This document shows, one piece after another, positions 1 to 7,786 of a DNA stretch of 64,000 nucleotides. The notes below the pieces were generated by a model. That model did no database searches and was not told where the DNA came from. It was given only the letters and a program-made list of their open reading frames with translations. Source of the stretch: Brucella gallinifaecis. Its GTDB lineage: Bacteria > Pseudomonadota > Alphaproteobacteria > Rhizobiales > Rhizobiaceae. The position numbers were made by a program, and so were the translations under genes. How positions within the stretch are numbered: the stretch's first letter is position 1; the number at the start of each line of letters is the position of its first letter. Where the stretch lies: NCBI RefSeq assembly GCF_006476605.1, contig NZ_ML636810.1, positions 31,637 through 95,636 on the forward strand, in the 5' to 3' direction.

Positions 1-386
1 AACCACAACGCCCGGAAGACCTGACGGACAAACCCTGCATCATCGATACCAATGCGCGTTCACGCAATAACTGGCATTTCCGCAATGTTGACGGCTCGAT
101 GATGACCATATCGGTCAATGGGCCCATCGAAATAAACAGCCCCGTTGCAACCAAGACCGCAGCACTTGCCGGGCTTGGCTTTTGCACACTTCCGGCTTTC
201 ATCGCGGAAGAGGAAATCGAGCGCGGCAGGCTTATTCCGTGCCTTGAGGAATTTATCATAAAGGATGGGGGGATTTATGCAGTTTACCCGCATCGCCGAT
301 ATCTGCCCGCCAAAATTCGCGCGCTTGTCGATTTCCTGGCACAATGGTTTAAAGACCACGAAACGCGCGAAGACACAAAACTGTAA
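1..386 (+). CDS. LysR-family transcriptional regulator, C-terminal part (5' end outside window)
   Basis: This is the last ~128 codons of a gene that enters from the left edge; the open frame runs from base 3 without a stop until TAA at 384-386. The protein matches the end of a LysR effector-binding domain: a stretch reading GPIEINSPVATKTAALAGLG is the conserved segment in which a bound ligand contacts the second subdomain, followed by a region like LPAFIAEEEIERGRLIPCL and a C-terminal YPHRRYLPAKIRALVDFL, which is the standard ending of this family. The DNA-binding domain is not in the window, so target and ligand cannot be inferred. An ATG at 99 is internal and is not the start. Confidence 0.85.
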   Translation, partial: PQRPEDLTDKPCIIDTNARSRNNWHFRNVDGSMMTISVNGPIEINSPVATKTAALAGLGFCTLPAFIAEEEIERGRLIPCLEEFIIKDGGIYAVYPHRRYLPAKIRALVDFLAQWFKDHETREDTKL

Positions 387-485
387 GCAACAGCATATAA
401 ACGACAGCTCATACAAATTGTGTCGCTGGTCCCACTTTTGCCGCCTTCACCATTATCTCTTACGGGGTAACTTCTGGAATCATAC

Positions 486-1166
486 ATGCTCGATTTATGC
501 CCATGGCTTAAAAAACCTGTTGGCCTCGCGGTAACGCTGATCGCAGTGTTCACGCCTGTGGCAACAATTGCGCATCCGCATGTCTTTGCCGATGCGCGGC
601 TGGAGCTGACAATTGCCCCCGATGGCACGGTGCAAAATCTCGCCCATATCTGGCGCTTTGATGATGTATTTTCATCGACCGTGCTGATGGAATTTGACAA
701 GAACGGCGATTTGCAGCTCGACAAGAATGAGCTGATTGACCTTGGCCATGTCATCAATGATTCCATTGCCGAGTTTAAATATTTCCAGACCGTGCTTGCC
801 GATGGCAAAGATGTCAAAATGGCTCGTCCCAAAGATCTGGCAGCGGATTTTATCGACAATCAATTGCTGATTATCTTTACCAGCAAGCCCGAAAAGCCAC
901 TGAAGCTTGAACCCGGACACAAGGTCAGTTTTGGCGTTTATGATCCGACTTTCTATACGGCCATCGATTATGTCAGTGACAAGGAAATGACCGTCAAAGG
1001 CCTTCCCGCCGGCTGCAAGTCCAGCGTCGTGCGCCCTGATCCTGATGAAGCTATTGCGCAAAATCAGGGAACCCTGACGGATGCCTTTTTCAATGATCCG
1101 GCAGGCACAGACATGTCGAAGATTTTTGCCACCCGTCTTGAAATAGACTGCGAGAAAAAAGGATAG
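486..1166 (+). CDS. DUF1007 family periplasmic protein, partner of NicO transporter
   Basis: A 226-residue secreted protein. Residues 1-29 form a signal peptide (basic LKK, hydrophobic core, TIA before the cut), so the mature protein would begin HPHVF, the hallmark start of DUF1007 proteins; the histidines at the new N terminus could bind metal. The stretch DKNGDLQLDKNEL around residues 76-88 resembles an EF-hand-like acidic loop. The nickel/cobalt permease gene begins 7 bases after the stop, and DUF1007-NicO pairing is common in proteobacteria, which suggests a periplasmic accessory role in Ni/Co transport. The family has no settled biochemical function; the metal role is inference from context and motif. 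Confidence 0.85.
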   Translation: MLDLCPWLKKPVGLAVTLIAVFTPVATIAHPHVFADARLELTIAPDGTVQNLAHIWRFDDVFSSTVLMEFDKNGDLQLDKNELIDLGHVINDSIAEFKYFQTVLADGKDVKMARPKDLAADFIDNQLLIIFTSKPEKPLKLEPGHKVSFGVYDPTFYTAIDYVSDKEMTVKGLPAGCKSSVVRPDPDEAIAQNQGTLTDAFFNDPAGTDMSKIFATRLEIDCEKKG

Positions 1167-1173
1167 GGGCCTT

Positions 1174-2274
1174 ATGAGAACAATGCTCCGTTTCATTCTC
1201 ACAATAAGTCTTGTGATGATCACCACACATATGTGGGCGCAATCATCATTGGGCATTGGTGCCAATGAAGTCGCCATGAAACCGACCGGACCTTTTGCGC
1301 ATATCATACTGTGGATGAATGAACAGCAGCGCAGCTTCTATCTCGCCATGACCAATGCGCTCAAAGCCATGCGCGAAGATCCATGGCAGGCATCTGTGCT
1401 GATCGGTCTTTCCTTCGTCTATGGCATTTTCCATGCGGCTGGTCCCGGCCATGGCAAGGCTGTGATTTCATCTTATATGATCGCCAATGAAACAGCGCTG
1501 AAACGCGGCATTTTCCTGTCTTTCATCTCATCACTTCTGCAAGCGATCATGGCCGTATTCGTGGTGGGACTGGCATGGTTTCTATTGCGCGGCACCGGCA
1601 TTTCGATGAACCAAACCGCACGCTATATGGAGATTGCAAGTTTCGGGCTAGTGCTGTTTTTCGGCCTCTGGCTGCTTGCACGCAAATTGCCGCTTTTGTT
1701 TAAAAGAGGTGATGGCGATGAGCCTTCATCGACAAGTGCCCTTTTTACAGCGACCCCGCAAACAGCCCTGGCCAATGGCCCTGCCTGGCAGGGCAGCGTT
1801 TCGCAAAGCACACGGGCGCTCGGCACAAGCAACACTGTCAGGCTCAATTACAAGCCTGCAAATGCCACCACAGATCATGTTTTCATCGGTGAAGGCGACA
1901 TATGCGCAGATTGCGGCAATGCCCATATTGCAGATCCATCAACGCTTGGTGACGATTTTAACTGGAAAACCGCATGGTCAGCAATATTTTCAGTGGGCCT
2001 GCGCCCCTGCTCCGGTGCGCTGATCGTGCTGACCTTTGCACTTCTCAACGGTTTGATGATTGGCGGATTGCTCTCGGTCTTTGCAATGGCCTTTGGCACA
2101 TTTCTGACAGTCGCCTTTCTCGCAACCCTTGCCGTAACCGCCAAGAACACCGCCTTGCGCTTTGCGGGCAGCAGCGCCATGACAGGACGGCTGAAAGCAG
2201 CAATTGAAGTGGGCGCGGCTTTGTTTATTGCGCTGACCGGTGCCCTGCTACTCAGCGCTGCACTCGCAGTTTAA
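1174..2274 (+). CDS. NicO-family nickel/cobalt transporter
   Basis: An integral membrane protein of 366 residues with about six to seven predicted hydrophobic spans. It has the family motif HAAGPGHGKAV (H87, GPGHGK 90-95) in an early helix and the second conserved segment LRPCSGALIVL near residues 276-286. Between residues ~175 and 265 lies a hydrophilic loop with CADCGNAH (244-251), a likely metal-binding site and not a constant part of the family. RcnA-like members export Ni/Co while others import it; the direction cannot be read from sequence. Translationally close to the DUF1007 gene (7-base gap, ribosome site AGGGG). Its stop codon overlaps the stop of the convergent small gene in the shared TTAA at 2271-2274. 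Confidence 0.88.
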   Translation: MRTMLRFILTISLVMITTHMWAQSSLGIGANEVAMKPTGPFAHIILWMNEQQRSFYLAMTNALKAMREDPWQASVLIGLSFVYGIFHAAGPGHGKAVISSYMIANETALKRGIFLSFISSLLQAIMAVFVVGLAWFLLRGTGISMNQTARYMEIASFGLVLFFGLWLLARKLPLLFKRGDGDEPSSTSALFTATPQTALANGPAWQGSVSQSTRALGTSNTVRLNYKPANATTDHVFIGEGDICADCGNAHIADPSTLGDDFNWKTAWSAIFSVGLRPCSGALIVLTFALLNGLMIGGLLSVFAMAFGTFLTVAFLATLAVTAKNTALRFAGSSAMTGRLKAAIEVGAALFIALTGALLLSAALAV

Positions 2275-2474
2275 TTCTTGTTCTGGCAGCGCGAGCGCAG
2301 CCAGAATATGCCAAAGAAACTAAGCACGAACACTATTCCAAAAATAGCCGCAGCAATATGCGAACGTTCACCAAGCGCAATCATAATGCTCGGCAAATAA
2401 TAGGCGAACACGCCAAATCCAACCAGAATAATGGCCGCGGCAATTGCCGGATTGCTCTTCTTCGATTCAGCCAA
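2271..2474 (-). CDS. small membrane protein, 67 residues, unknown function
   Basis: A short protein with two hydrophobic spans (about AIAAAIILVGFGVFAYYL and IAAAIFGIVFVLSFFGIFWL) separated by a polar loop ERSH, ending in a basic tail RSRCQNKN. I chose a TTG start at 2474 because GAGGAG lies about ten bases before it and because it overlaps the stop of the upstream acetyltransferase, as in translational coupling; the open frame extends further to 2537 but that part lies wholly within the acetyltransferase gene. The gene appears to form a two-gene operon with the acetyltransferase. I do not recognise a family. Confidence 0.6.
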   Translation of the reverse strand: MAESKKSNPAIAAAIILVGFGVFAYYLPSIMIALGERSHIAAAIFGIVFVLSFFGIFWLRSRCQNKN

Positions 2475-3144
2475 GACTGCGAAACTCCTCAAGCTTCTTT
2501 TTCTGCTTACCGTCCCTATCAAAATTTGTCCGTGCAAGCCATGCCTGATAGGCCTGTTTCAATGCTGGCCACTCGCTGTCGATAATCGAGAACCACGCAG
2601 AGTCACGGTTTTTTCCTTTCGCAATCATATGCTGACGAAAAGTGCCTTCAAACTGAAAGCCAAAACGTGTCGCCGCCCGCTTGGATGGCGCATTGTCATC
2701 ATTGCATTTCCATTCATAGCGGCGATAACCAAGCTCATCAAAAACATACTGCATGAACAGAAACTGCGCTTCGGTCGCAGCCGGTTTACGCGAAATAAGC
2801 GGTCCCCAATAGACATTTCCAATCTCGATAGCACCATGAACCGGATCAATGCGCATCAGCGCCTGACGGCCAGCAACCTTGCCGCTGGCCTTGTCTATAA
2901 CGGCAAAGAACAATGGATCTTCGCTGGTCGAGGCTTTATCAAGCCATGGCTGAAAATCTTCGCGCGTTTGAGGCGGAAACTCGAACAACCACGTAAAACG
3001 CCGATCCGCATCATCGACAGAAGAAGCGGCAAAAAGCTCATCTCCATGCTTTTGCGCATCAAGCGGCTCAAGTCGGACATAGTGGCCTTCCAGCACTTTT
3101 CGTTCAGGCTTCGGGCGTTGTGTCCAGTTGTGCAAATCAGTCAT
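2467..3144 (-). CDS. GNAT-family N-acetyltransferase (RimJ/RimL-like)
   Basis: A 225-residue protein of the GNAT superfamily. Signature pieces are YVRLEPLDAQKHGDEL at the N terminus, FFAVIDKASGKVAGRQAL in the middle strand pair, EIGNVYWGPLISRKPAATEA (strand 4 plus the acetyl-CoA binding turn) and ECN-type C-terminal core YRRYEWKCNDDNAPSKRAATRFGFQFEG, which is typical of the RimJ/RimL/ Bacillus YoaA group acting on protein N termini or small amines. The C-terminal tail is highly basic (DGKQKKKLEEF). The substrate cannot be told. The SD sequence GGGAGC just before the ATG is part of a 9-bp hairpin (3146-3178). Confidence 0.85.
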   Translation of the reverse strand: MTDLHNWTQRPKPERKVLEGHYVRLEPLDAQKHGDELFAASSVDDADRRFTWLFEFPPQTREDFQPWLDKASTSEDPLFFAVIDKASGKVAGRQALMRIDPVHGAIEIGNVYWGPLISRKPAATEAQFLFMQYVFDELGYRRYEWKCNDDNAPSKRAATRFGFQFEGTFRQHMIAKGKNRDSAWFSIIDSEWPALKQAYQAWLARTNFDRDGKQKKKLEEFRSLG

Positions 3145-3145
3145 C

Positions 3146-3178
3146 TTATGCTCCCATCTGATACAGACAGGAGCATAA
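3146..3178 (-). promoter_or_regulatory. hairpin directly before the acetyltransferase start codon
   Basis: Perfect inverted repeat TTATGCTCC / GGAGCATAA, 9 bp per arm and a 15-base loop, ending one base before the ATG at 3144. Read on the minus strand the downstream arm contains the GGAG ribosome binding site. It may be the transcription terminator of modC (which ends 48 bases upstream) or a structure that limits translation of the acetyltransferase; there is no strong U run, which speaks slightly for the second reading. Confidence 0.5.
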
Positions 3179-3225
3179 AAGGCGGATTACGCAAACAGGA
3201 AAATTTTCACGTTTTTTACTATGGC

Positions 3226-4305
3226 TTATTTTTCCCTGACTGCAGCACGATCCACGGAGACAGCCTTGACAAGCGCCACGACCTGATCGCCCACAGCAAG
3301 CCCCAGATCATCAACCGAGCGCCGGGTCAGCCTTGCACCAAGACGCCGTCCCTGAAAGTCGAGCGCGACATGCGCATTGGGACCGTCTGCCGTTTCAATC
3401 GCCACAATGGAAACCGGCAAGACATTGCGAATACTGATTGCATCTGGTGCCTTGCGGGCAATCGAGACATCGCGTGCGCGAACCCGAAGACGCACATGCA
3501 TATTTTGCTGAAGCCCCGTATCGCTTAGCTGGAATGTTGTCCCGCCAAGGTCGATTTCTGCAAGCTTGTAATGCTCGTCATAGGCGCAAACTATCCCCTC
3601 CAGCAACACGCCAGCCCCCTCGCCATCCCCATCGATGAGCGGGAAAATTTCAGCAGCCTCGCCACTGGCTTTCACCTTGCCGGCTGAGAGCAAGACAATT
3701 TCATCGGCAAGCCGCGCAACCTCATCGATTTCATGGCTGACATAGACAATCGGCACATGGCTTTCATCGCGAAGGCGCTCGATAAATGGCAAAATCTCCT
3801 GCCTGCGAGCATGGTCAAGCGAAGAAAGCGGCTCATCAAGCAGCAGCAAAGCCGGATCAGACAAAAGCGCACGACCAATTGCCACGCGCTGCCGCTCACC
3901 ACCTGAAAGCGTTGATGGACGACGATCAAGCAAATGCGCAACACCAAGCAGCGCCACCACTTCATCAAAACTGCGTCTGTTCTGGCGCTTGCCAGCCCAA
4001 CGCGCATAATTGAGATTGCGCTTCACACTCATATGCGGAAACAGCCGCGCATCCTGAAACACATAGCCGATACGCCGTTTTTCAGGCGGCAGGTTGATGC
4101 CTTTATCTGCATCAAAAAGCGTAAAATCATCAACAGCTATACGGCCAGTTTCCGGGCGCAGTGTGCCTGCAATCATTTTGAGAAGAGTAGTCTTTCCCGC
4201 ACCTGAATGCCCGAAAAGAGCCGTTATGCCTAAACCTGCGGAGAAATCTGCCTCAACCTCAAATTTGCCATTACGACCAGTGACAAAAACTTCAAGACCG
4301 CTCAT
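3226..4305 (-). CDS. modC: molybdate ABC transporter, ATP-binding protein
   Basis: A 359-residue ATPase that powers molybdate import with ModB. Walker A GHSGAGKTT at residues 32-40, signature LSGGERQ at 133-139, Walker B LLLLDEP at 153-159, then a H-loop histidine (VSHEIDE). The C-terminal part (after ~residue 290, LRVRARDVSIARKAPDAISIRNVL) is a TOBE/mop oxyanion-binding domain, which marks ModC among importers. I start it at the ATG at 4305, which overlaps the modB stop in ATGA and has AGGAGA ahead; the open frame continues 11 codons further upstream without support. Last gene of modABC. Confidence 0.95.
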   Translation of the reverse strand: MSGLEVFVTGRNGKFEVEADFSAGLGITALFGHSGAGKTTLLKMIAGTLRPETGRIAVDDFTLFDADKGINLPPEKRRIGYVFQDARLFPHMSVKRNLNYARWAGKRQNRRSFDEVVALLGVAHLLDRRPSTLSGGERQRVAIGRALLSDPALLLLDEPLSSLDHARRQEILPFIERLRDESHVPIVYVSHEIDEVARLADEIVLLSAGKVKASGEAAEIFPLIDGDGEGAGVLLEGIVCAYDEHYKLAEIDLGGTTFQLSDTGLQQNMHVRLRVRARDVSIARKAPDAISIRNVLPVSIVAIETADGPNAHVALDFQGRRLGARLTRRSVDDLGLAVGDQVVALVKAVSVDRAAVREK

Positions 4306-4985
4306 TTCGCGTCTCCTGCAAGCCTGCGCTGCAACCATTCAGACAACACCACGGCGGCGATAGAAATGGCTGCGGAAATCGCAATCAAACGGAAAGCTTC
4401 AGCGTCACCGCTCGGCGTCTGCAACAGCGCATAAATTGCCAGCGACAGCGTTTGCGTTTCACCCGGAATGTTGGAAACAAAAGTGATGGTTGCACCAAAT
4501 TCACCCAGCGCCTTGGCAAAACCAAGCACAGCACCCGCCAGAATACCCGGCAGCAAGGGCGGCAAAATCACCGTGAAAAAAGATACAAACCTGTTGGCGC
4601 CCAGCGTACGCGCCGCTTCTTCCAGCCCGCGATCAAGCCCTTCAATCGACAGGCGAATAGGGCGCACCAGCAAAGGAAACGCCATCACACCAACAGCAAG
4701 TGCCGCCCCTGTCCAGCGAAAAGAAAAGGAAAGGCCAAACCATTCCTGCAAAGGTGCGCCAAGCGCACCGCGCGCTCCAAACAGGATCAGCAGCAGATAT
4801 CCCGTCACCACCGGCGGCAAAACCAGCGGCATGGTGACAATGGCCTGCACAAGCGACTTGCCCGGAAAATTAAACCGGGCAAGAATCCATGCAACAAGGA
4901 AGGCGATGGGCAGCGCCACTAAAATAGCTATTCCGGCAACCCGGAGCGACAGAGCAACAATCTGCCAGACATCCCCTTCACTCAT
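4302..4985 (-). CDS. modB: molybdate ABC transporter, permease
   Basis: A 227-residue inner-membrane permease with about five to six spans. The cytoplasmic coupling loop EEAARTLGANRFVSFFTVILPPLLPGILAGAVLGFAKALGEFGAT (EAA motif plus the GEFGAT ending typical of ModB) sits near residues 140-185. It overlaps modA by one base (TAATG at 4985) and modC by four bases (ATGA), so the three are translated as one coupled unit. Length agrees with the usual ~225-230 residues. Confidence 0.95.
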   Translation of the reverse strand: MSEGDVWQIVALSLRVAGIAILVALPIAFLVAWILARFNFPGKSLVQAIVTMPLVLPPVVTGYLLLILFGARGALGAPLQEWFGLSFSFRWTGAALAVGVMAFPLLVRPIRLSIEGLDRGLEEAARTLGANRFVSFFTVILPPLLPGILAGAVLGFAKALGEFGATITFVSNIPGETQTLSLAIYALLQTPSGDAEAFRLIAISAAISIAAVVLSEWLQRRLAGDAK

Positions 4986-5740
4986 TATTCAGTTGCCTCT
5001 TTAGCGCCTACAAAGCCCTTATCCTTGATGATCGCCTGACCGGCATCGCTTTCAAGGAAAGCAAGAAAAGCCTTGGCCGCATCGGTTTCATTTTTCGCAA
5101 TCAGGGCCGCAGGATAAAGAATAGGCGCATGGCTGGAAGCCGGGAAGCGATAGGCTTCAATCAGATCAGGTGCTGCTGCGCGATCAGATGCATAGACTAT
5201 TGCAGCCTTCACTTCAGCACGGCTCACATATTGAAGGGCAACCCGCACATTTTCGGTAAAGACAGCGTTCTTTTCAACGTCTTTCCAGATGCCAAGCTTT
5301 TCGAGCGCGGCCTTGCCATATTTGCCAGCAGGCACATTTGATGGATCACCCATGGCAAAACGACCAGCGCTTAAGAGTTCCTTGGCATCACCCTTTGCAT
5401 CATCTTTCTGCGTTGCAATCACCAATGCATTACCGGCAATCACCTTGCGCGAAGCCTTGTCAATCACATCAGCTTTCTCGACATAATTCATCCAGTCGAG
5501 ATCGGCAGAAATGAATATATTTGCTGGTGCGCCCTGCTCTATCTGCTTTGCAAGAACCGATGACGAAGCAAAAGAAGCAACCACTTCTGTACCGTCCTTG
5601 GCCTTGATCTGCTTGGCAGCTTCCTCGATCACATCCTTCATGCTGGCTGCGGCAAAAACCGTGACCTTTTCAGCAGCATGGGCAACCGATGCAGCGCCGG
5701 CTGCAACCGTGATAAGAAATGCAGCAATAAGTTTTTTCAT
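4985..5740 (-). CDS. modA: molybdate ABC transporter, periplasmic binding protein
   Basis: A 251-residue secreted protein. Residues 1-22 are a signal peptide (MKKLIAAFLI start, AHA before the cut), and the mature protein begins AEKVTVFAAASMKDV, where the AAASM segment is the oxyanion-binding N-terminal motif of ModA. Further family signs are SSVLAKQIEQGAPANIFISAD and the C-terminal AKAFLAFLESDAGQAIIKDKGF. The start at 5740 has GGAGGT ahead; an upstream in-frame extension of 14 codons is not supported. First gene of modABC. Confidence 0.95.
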   Translation of the reverse strand: MKKLIAAFLITVAAGAASVAHAAEKVTVFAAASMKDVIEEAAKQIKAKDGTEVVASFASSSVLAKQIEQGAPANIFISADLDWMNYVEKADVIDKASRKVIAGNALVIATQKDDAKGDAKELLSAGRFAMGDPSNVPAGKYGKAALEKLGIWKDVEKNAVFTENVRVALQYVSRAEVKAAIVYASDRAAAPDLIEAYRFPASSHAPILYPAALIAKNETDAAKAFLAFLESDAGQAIIKDKGFVGAKEATE

Positions 5741-6017
5741 TGTCGACCTCCATAGAACCCGAATTTGGGCAATCACCATCATCCGCCGAAAAAATCCGAC
5801 GCTATTTCAACTTGCGATGATGGGAATGATGGAGGCAAACGCGACCCGGATGCCGTCAGACCCTTGGCTAACATGGGCGTTCATGCAAAAGTCGCCCCAT
5901 TTTCCGTAACGAATTCAGATCGTTCCGAAAACGAGGCCACTTTAAAGAGCTGTGTTGGCTTTGACTAGGGTCAGGACACGAATATAATGCGGCAAAAGAA
6001 CCGCGCACCCCTAAATT
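5741..6017. other. intergenic region upstream of modA, with a 17-bp inverted repeat
   Basis: About 280 bases between modA and the end of trhO without a credible gene. At 5908-5924 there is a small inverted repeat, AACGA-7 bases-TCGTT, about 170 bases ahead of modA, which could be a regulator site (a Mo-responsive operator is possible but I cannot match it to a consensus). At 5967-5977 lies AGGGTCAGGAC, identical to the first 11 bases of the terminal repeat of the MITE-like element at 60565-60832. Confidence 0.35.
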
Positions 6018-6938
6018 CTAGCGACCAATATGTTTGTGGCTTGTGCCGCGCTGCTTGGCGAGACGTACCTGTTTTTCACGCTCGGCAAAGCGTGCTCGAT
6101 CTTCCGGCGTGCGCTCATCATAACAGCCCGCGCAGGAAATGCCTTCCTCGAAAAACTGTGAAAGCTTGTCTTGCGCAGTGATCGGACGACGGCAGGCCCG
6201 GCAAAGTTCAATATCACTTTCCGTCAACCCATGGCCGATTGCCACGCGCTCGTCGAACACGAAGCAATCCCCCTTCCACATGCTTTCTTCCTTGGGCACG
6301 TCTTCAAGATATTTCAGAATGCCGCCCTTGAGATGAAACACATCATCAAAACCCAAACCTTTGACAAAGGCAGTCGCCTTCTCGCAACGAATGCCGCCCG
6401 TGCAGAACATGGCAATCTTCTTGCCTTCAAGCTTATCGCGGTTTTGCTCTACCCATTGTGGAAACTCGCGGAAGGTTTTGGTGTTCGGATCAAGCGCACC
6501 CTCGAAAGTGCCAATCGCATATTCATAATCATTGCGGGTATCGACCACCACGGTATCTTCATCGGCAATCAGCGCATTCCAGTCCTTTGGCGCAATATAG
6601 GTGCCAACGCTTTTCAGCGGATCAATGCCATCCACACCCATGGTCACAATTTCACGCTTCAAACGCACCTTCATGCGATAGAAGGGCATTTCAGTTGCAT
6701 GGGAATATTTAAGCTCGGGATTGGCAAGCTCAGGGATAGACGTGATGTAAGCAATCAACTTCTCAATGGCAGGTTTTGTGCCTGCAACCGTTCCGTTAAT
6801 ACCTTCCGCAGCCAGCAGCAACGTCCCCTTGATGCCATTTGAGCAGCACAGCTCGGCCAGCGGCTCACGCAGGCTTTCATATTGCGGCAGCGGCGCAAAA
6901 CAATAAAGGGCAGCAACAGTAAAAGGTAAATTACTCAT
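6018..6938 (-). CDS. trhO: tRNA uridine(34) hydroxylase / rhodanese-domain protein
   Basis: A 306-residue protein of the TrhO (YceA) family, which makes 5-hydroxyuridine at the wobble position of certain tRNAs without oxygen. The N-terminal acylphosphatase-like part ([12 protein letters not shown] around 43-54) is followed by a rhodanese domain with the active-site loop CTGGIRC at 179-185, and a C-terminal cysteine-rich tail (CRACRRPI ... CAGCYDE) that probably binds zinc. Length and domain order fit the long alphaproteobacterial form. Stands alone on the minus strand. Confidence 0.9.
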   Translation of the reverse strand: MSNLPFTVAALYCFAPLPQYESLREPLAELCCSNGIKGTLLLAAEGINGTVAGTKPAIEKLIAYITSIPELANPELKYSHATEMPFYRMKVRLKREIVTMGVDGIDPLKSVGTYIAPKDWNALIADEDTVVVDTRNDYEYAIGTFEGALDPNTKTFREFPQWVEQNRDKLEGKKIAMFCTGGIRCEKATAFVKGLGFDDVFHLKGGILKYLEDVPKEESMWKGDCFVFDERVAIGHGLTESDIELCRACRRPITAQDKLSQFFEEGISCAGCYDERTPEDRARFAEREKQVRLAKQRGTSHKHIGR

Positions 6939-7067
6939 CGGTCGTATCTCTTTTCGGTTTCTTCCGAACTAGTCCCCGAACGCGGCAAATTCAAGTTATT
7001 TATCCCCGCCCCCTGAAAGGCAGCGACAATCTGGCCTCGATAAATGTGCATTTCAGAGGGAACCCTA

Positions 7068-7679
7068 TTGTTTGATACCGAAACTTTTGCAGCAATTATT
7101 ACAATGGCCAATGAAGCGGAGATTACCCCTGCCGCACTTCTTGCGGTCGCAGAAGTCGAAAGCGGTGGCCGTGCCCTTTTTGACGTGACCGGAAAAAAAG
7201 AACCGGCCATCCGTTTTGAAGGCCATTATTTCGACCGCCGACTTGCCGGCAAGCTCAGGGATCAGGCGCGAAAGGCCGGATTGTCAGCACCCGAAGCCGG
7301 GCGGGTACGAAACCCAAAAACGCAGCGTGAACGCTGGCTTTTGCTGGAAAGGGCTATAAAACTTCACAGACAGGCAGCGCTTGAATCCACCTCATGGGGT
7401 CTTGGTCAGGTGATGGGTGCCCATTGGCAATGGCTTGAATATCGCAGCATTGATGAACTGGTGACAGAAGCCCGCAGCAGCATTGCAGGTCAGGTCGCCT
7501 TGATGCTGAACTTTATCGACAAGGCCGGGCTGAAAACAACGCTTCGGGAAAAGAACTGGCGCAATTTTGCGCGTCGTTATAATGGGCCAGGTTTTGCCCG
7601 CAATCACTATGACAGCCGCATGGCCGCAGCCTATGAAAGATGGAGCCGCAGCTTGAGCCATATGTTTCAAACAGTGTAA
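7068..7679 (+). CDS. N-acetylmuramidase-like (DUF3380) protein
   Basis: A ~203-residue protein like the catalytic domain of DUF3380 N-acetylmuramidases, which cut the glycan of peptidoglycan and are often phage-derived. The motif ALLAVAEVESGGRALFD near the N terminus carries the presumed catalytic glutamate; IRFEGHYFDRRL, ESTSWGLGQVMGAHWQWLEY and RRYNGPGFARNHYDSRMAAAYERW complete the family pattern. There is no signal peptide, so export would need a holin, a secretion system or lysis. I prefer the TTG at 7068 because GAGGGA sits seven bases before it; an ATG at 7044 is in frame but has no ribosome site. No other phage genes are near. Confidence 0.75.
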   Translation: MFDTETFAAIITMANEAEITPAALLAVAEVESGGRALFDVTGKKEPAIRFEGHYFDRRLAGKLRDQARKAGLSAPEAGRVRNPKTQRERWLLLERAIKLHRQAALESTSWGLGQVMGAHWQWLEYRSIDELVTEARSSIAGQVALMLNFIDKAGLKTTLREKNWRNFARRYNGPGFARNHYDSRMAAAYERWSRSLSHMFQTV

Positions 7680-7680
7680 A

Positions 7681-7770
7681 AAAGGGCGCTCAAAGCGCAT
7701 CCCGAAAAGTGTGAAGCGGTTTTCGGATAAGATGCGCTTTAAAACTAAGCTTTAGAGCGCCCTTCTTTTT
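7681..7770. repeat. nested palindromic repeat (Rhizobiales short repeat) acting as terminator
   Basis: Nested inverted repeats: outer arms AAGGGCGCT / AGCGCCCTT, middle arms AAAGCGCATC / GATGCGCTTT, inner arms CCGAAAA / TTTTCGG around GTGTGAAGCGG. The inner part (CATCCCGAAAA ... GGTTTTCGG) recurs at 16327-16357. It sits between convergent genes and ends in T runs on both strands, so it probably terminates both transcripts. Confidence 0.7.
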
Positions 7771-7786
7771 ACAACAGAACGACAGC

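Noticed and set aside
2431..3528. 365-codon plus-strand open frame over the acetyltransferase and modC
   Set aside because: Antisense shadow of two clear family members (GNAT and ModC) on the minus strand; it starts without a ribosome site and has no family features.
5908..5924. Mo-responsive operator for modABC
   Set aside because: The inverted repeat AACGA-7-TCGTT exists, but I cannot match it to a known ModE/MopA consensus and it lies far from modA; listed only as a candidate within the intergenic region.
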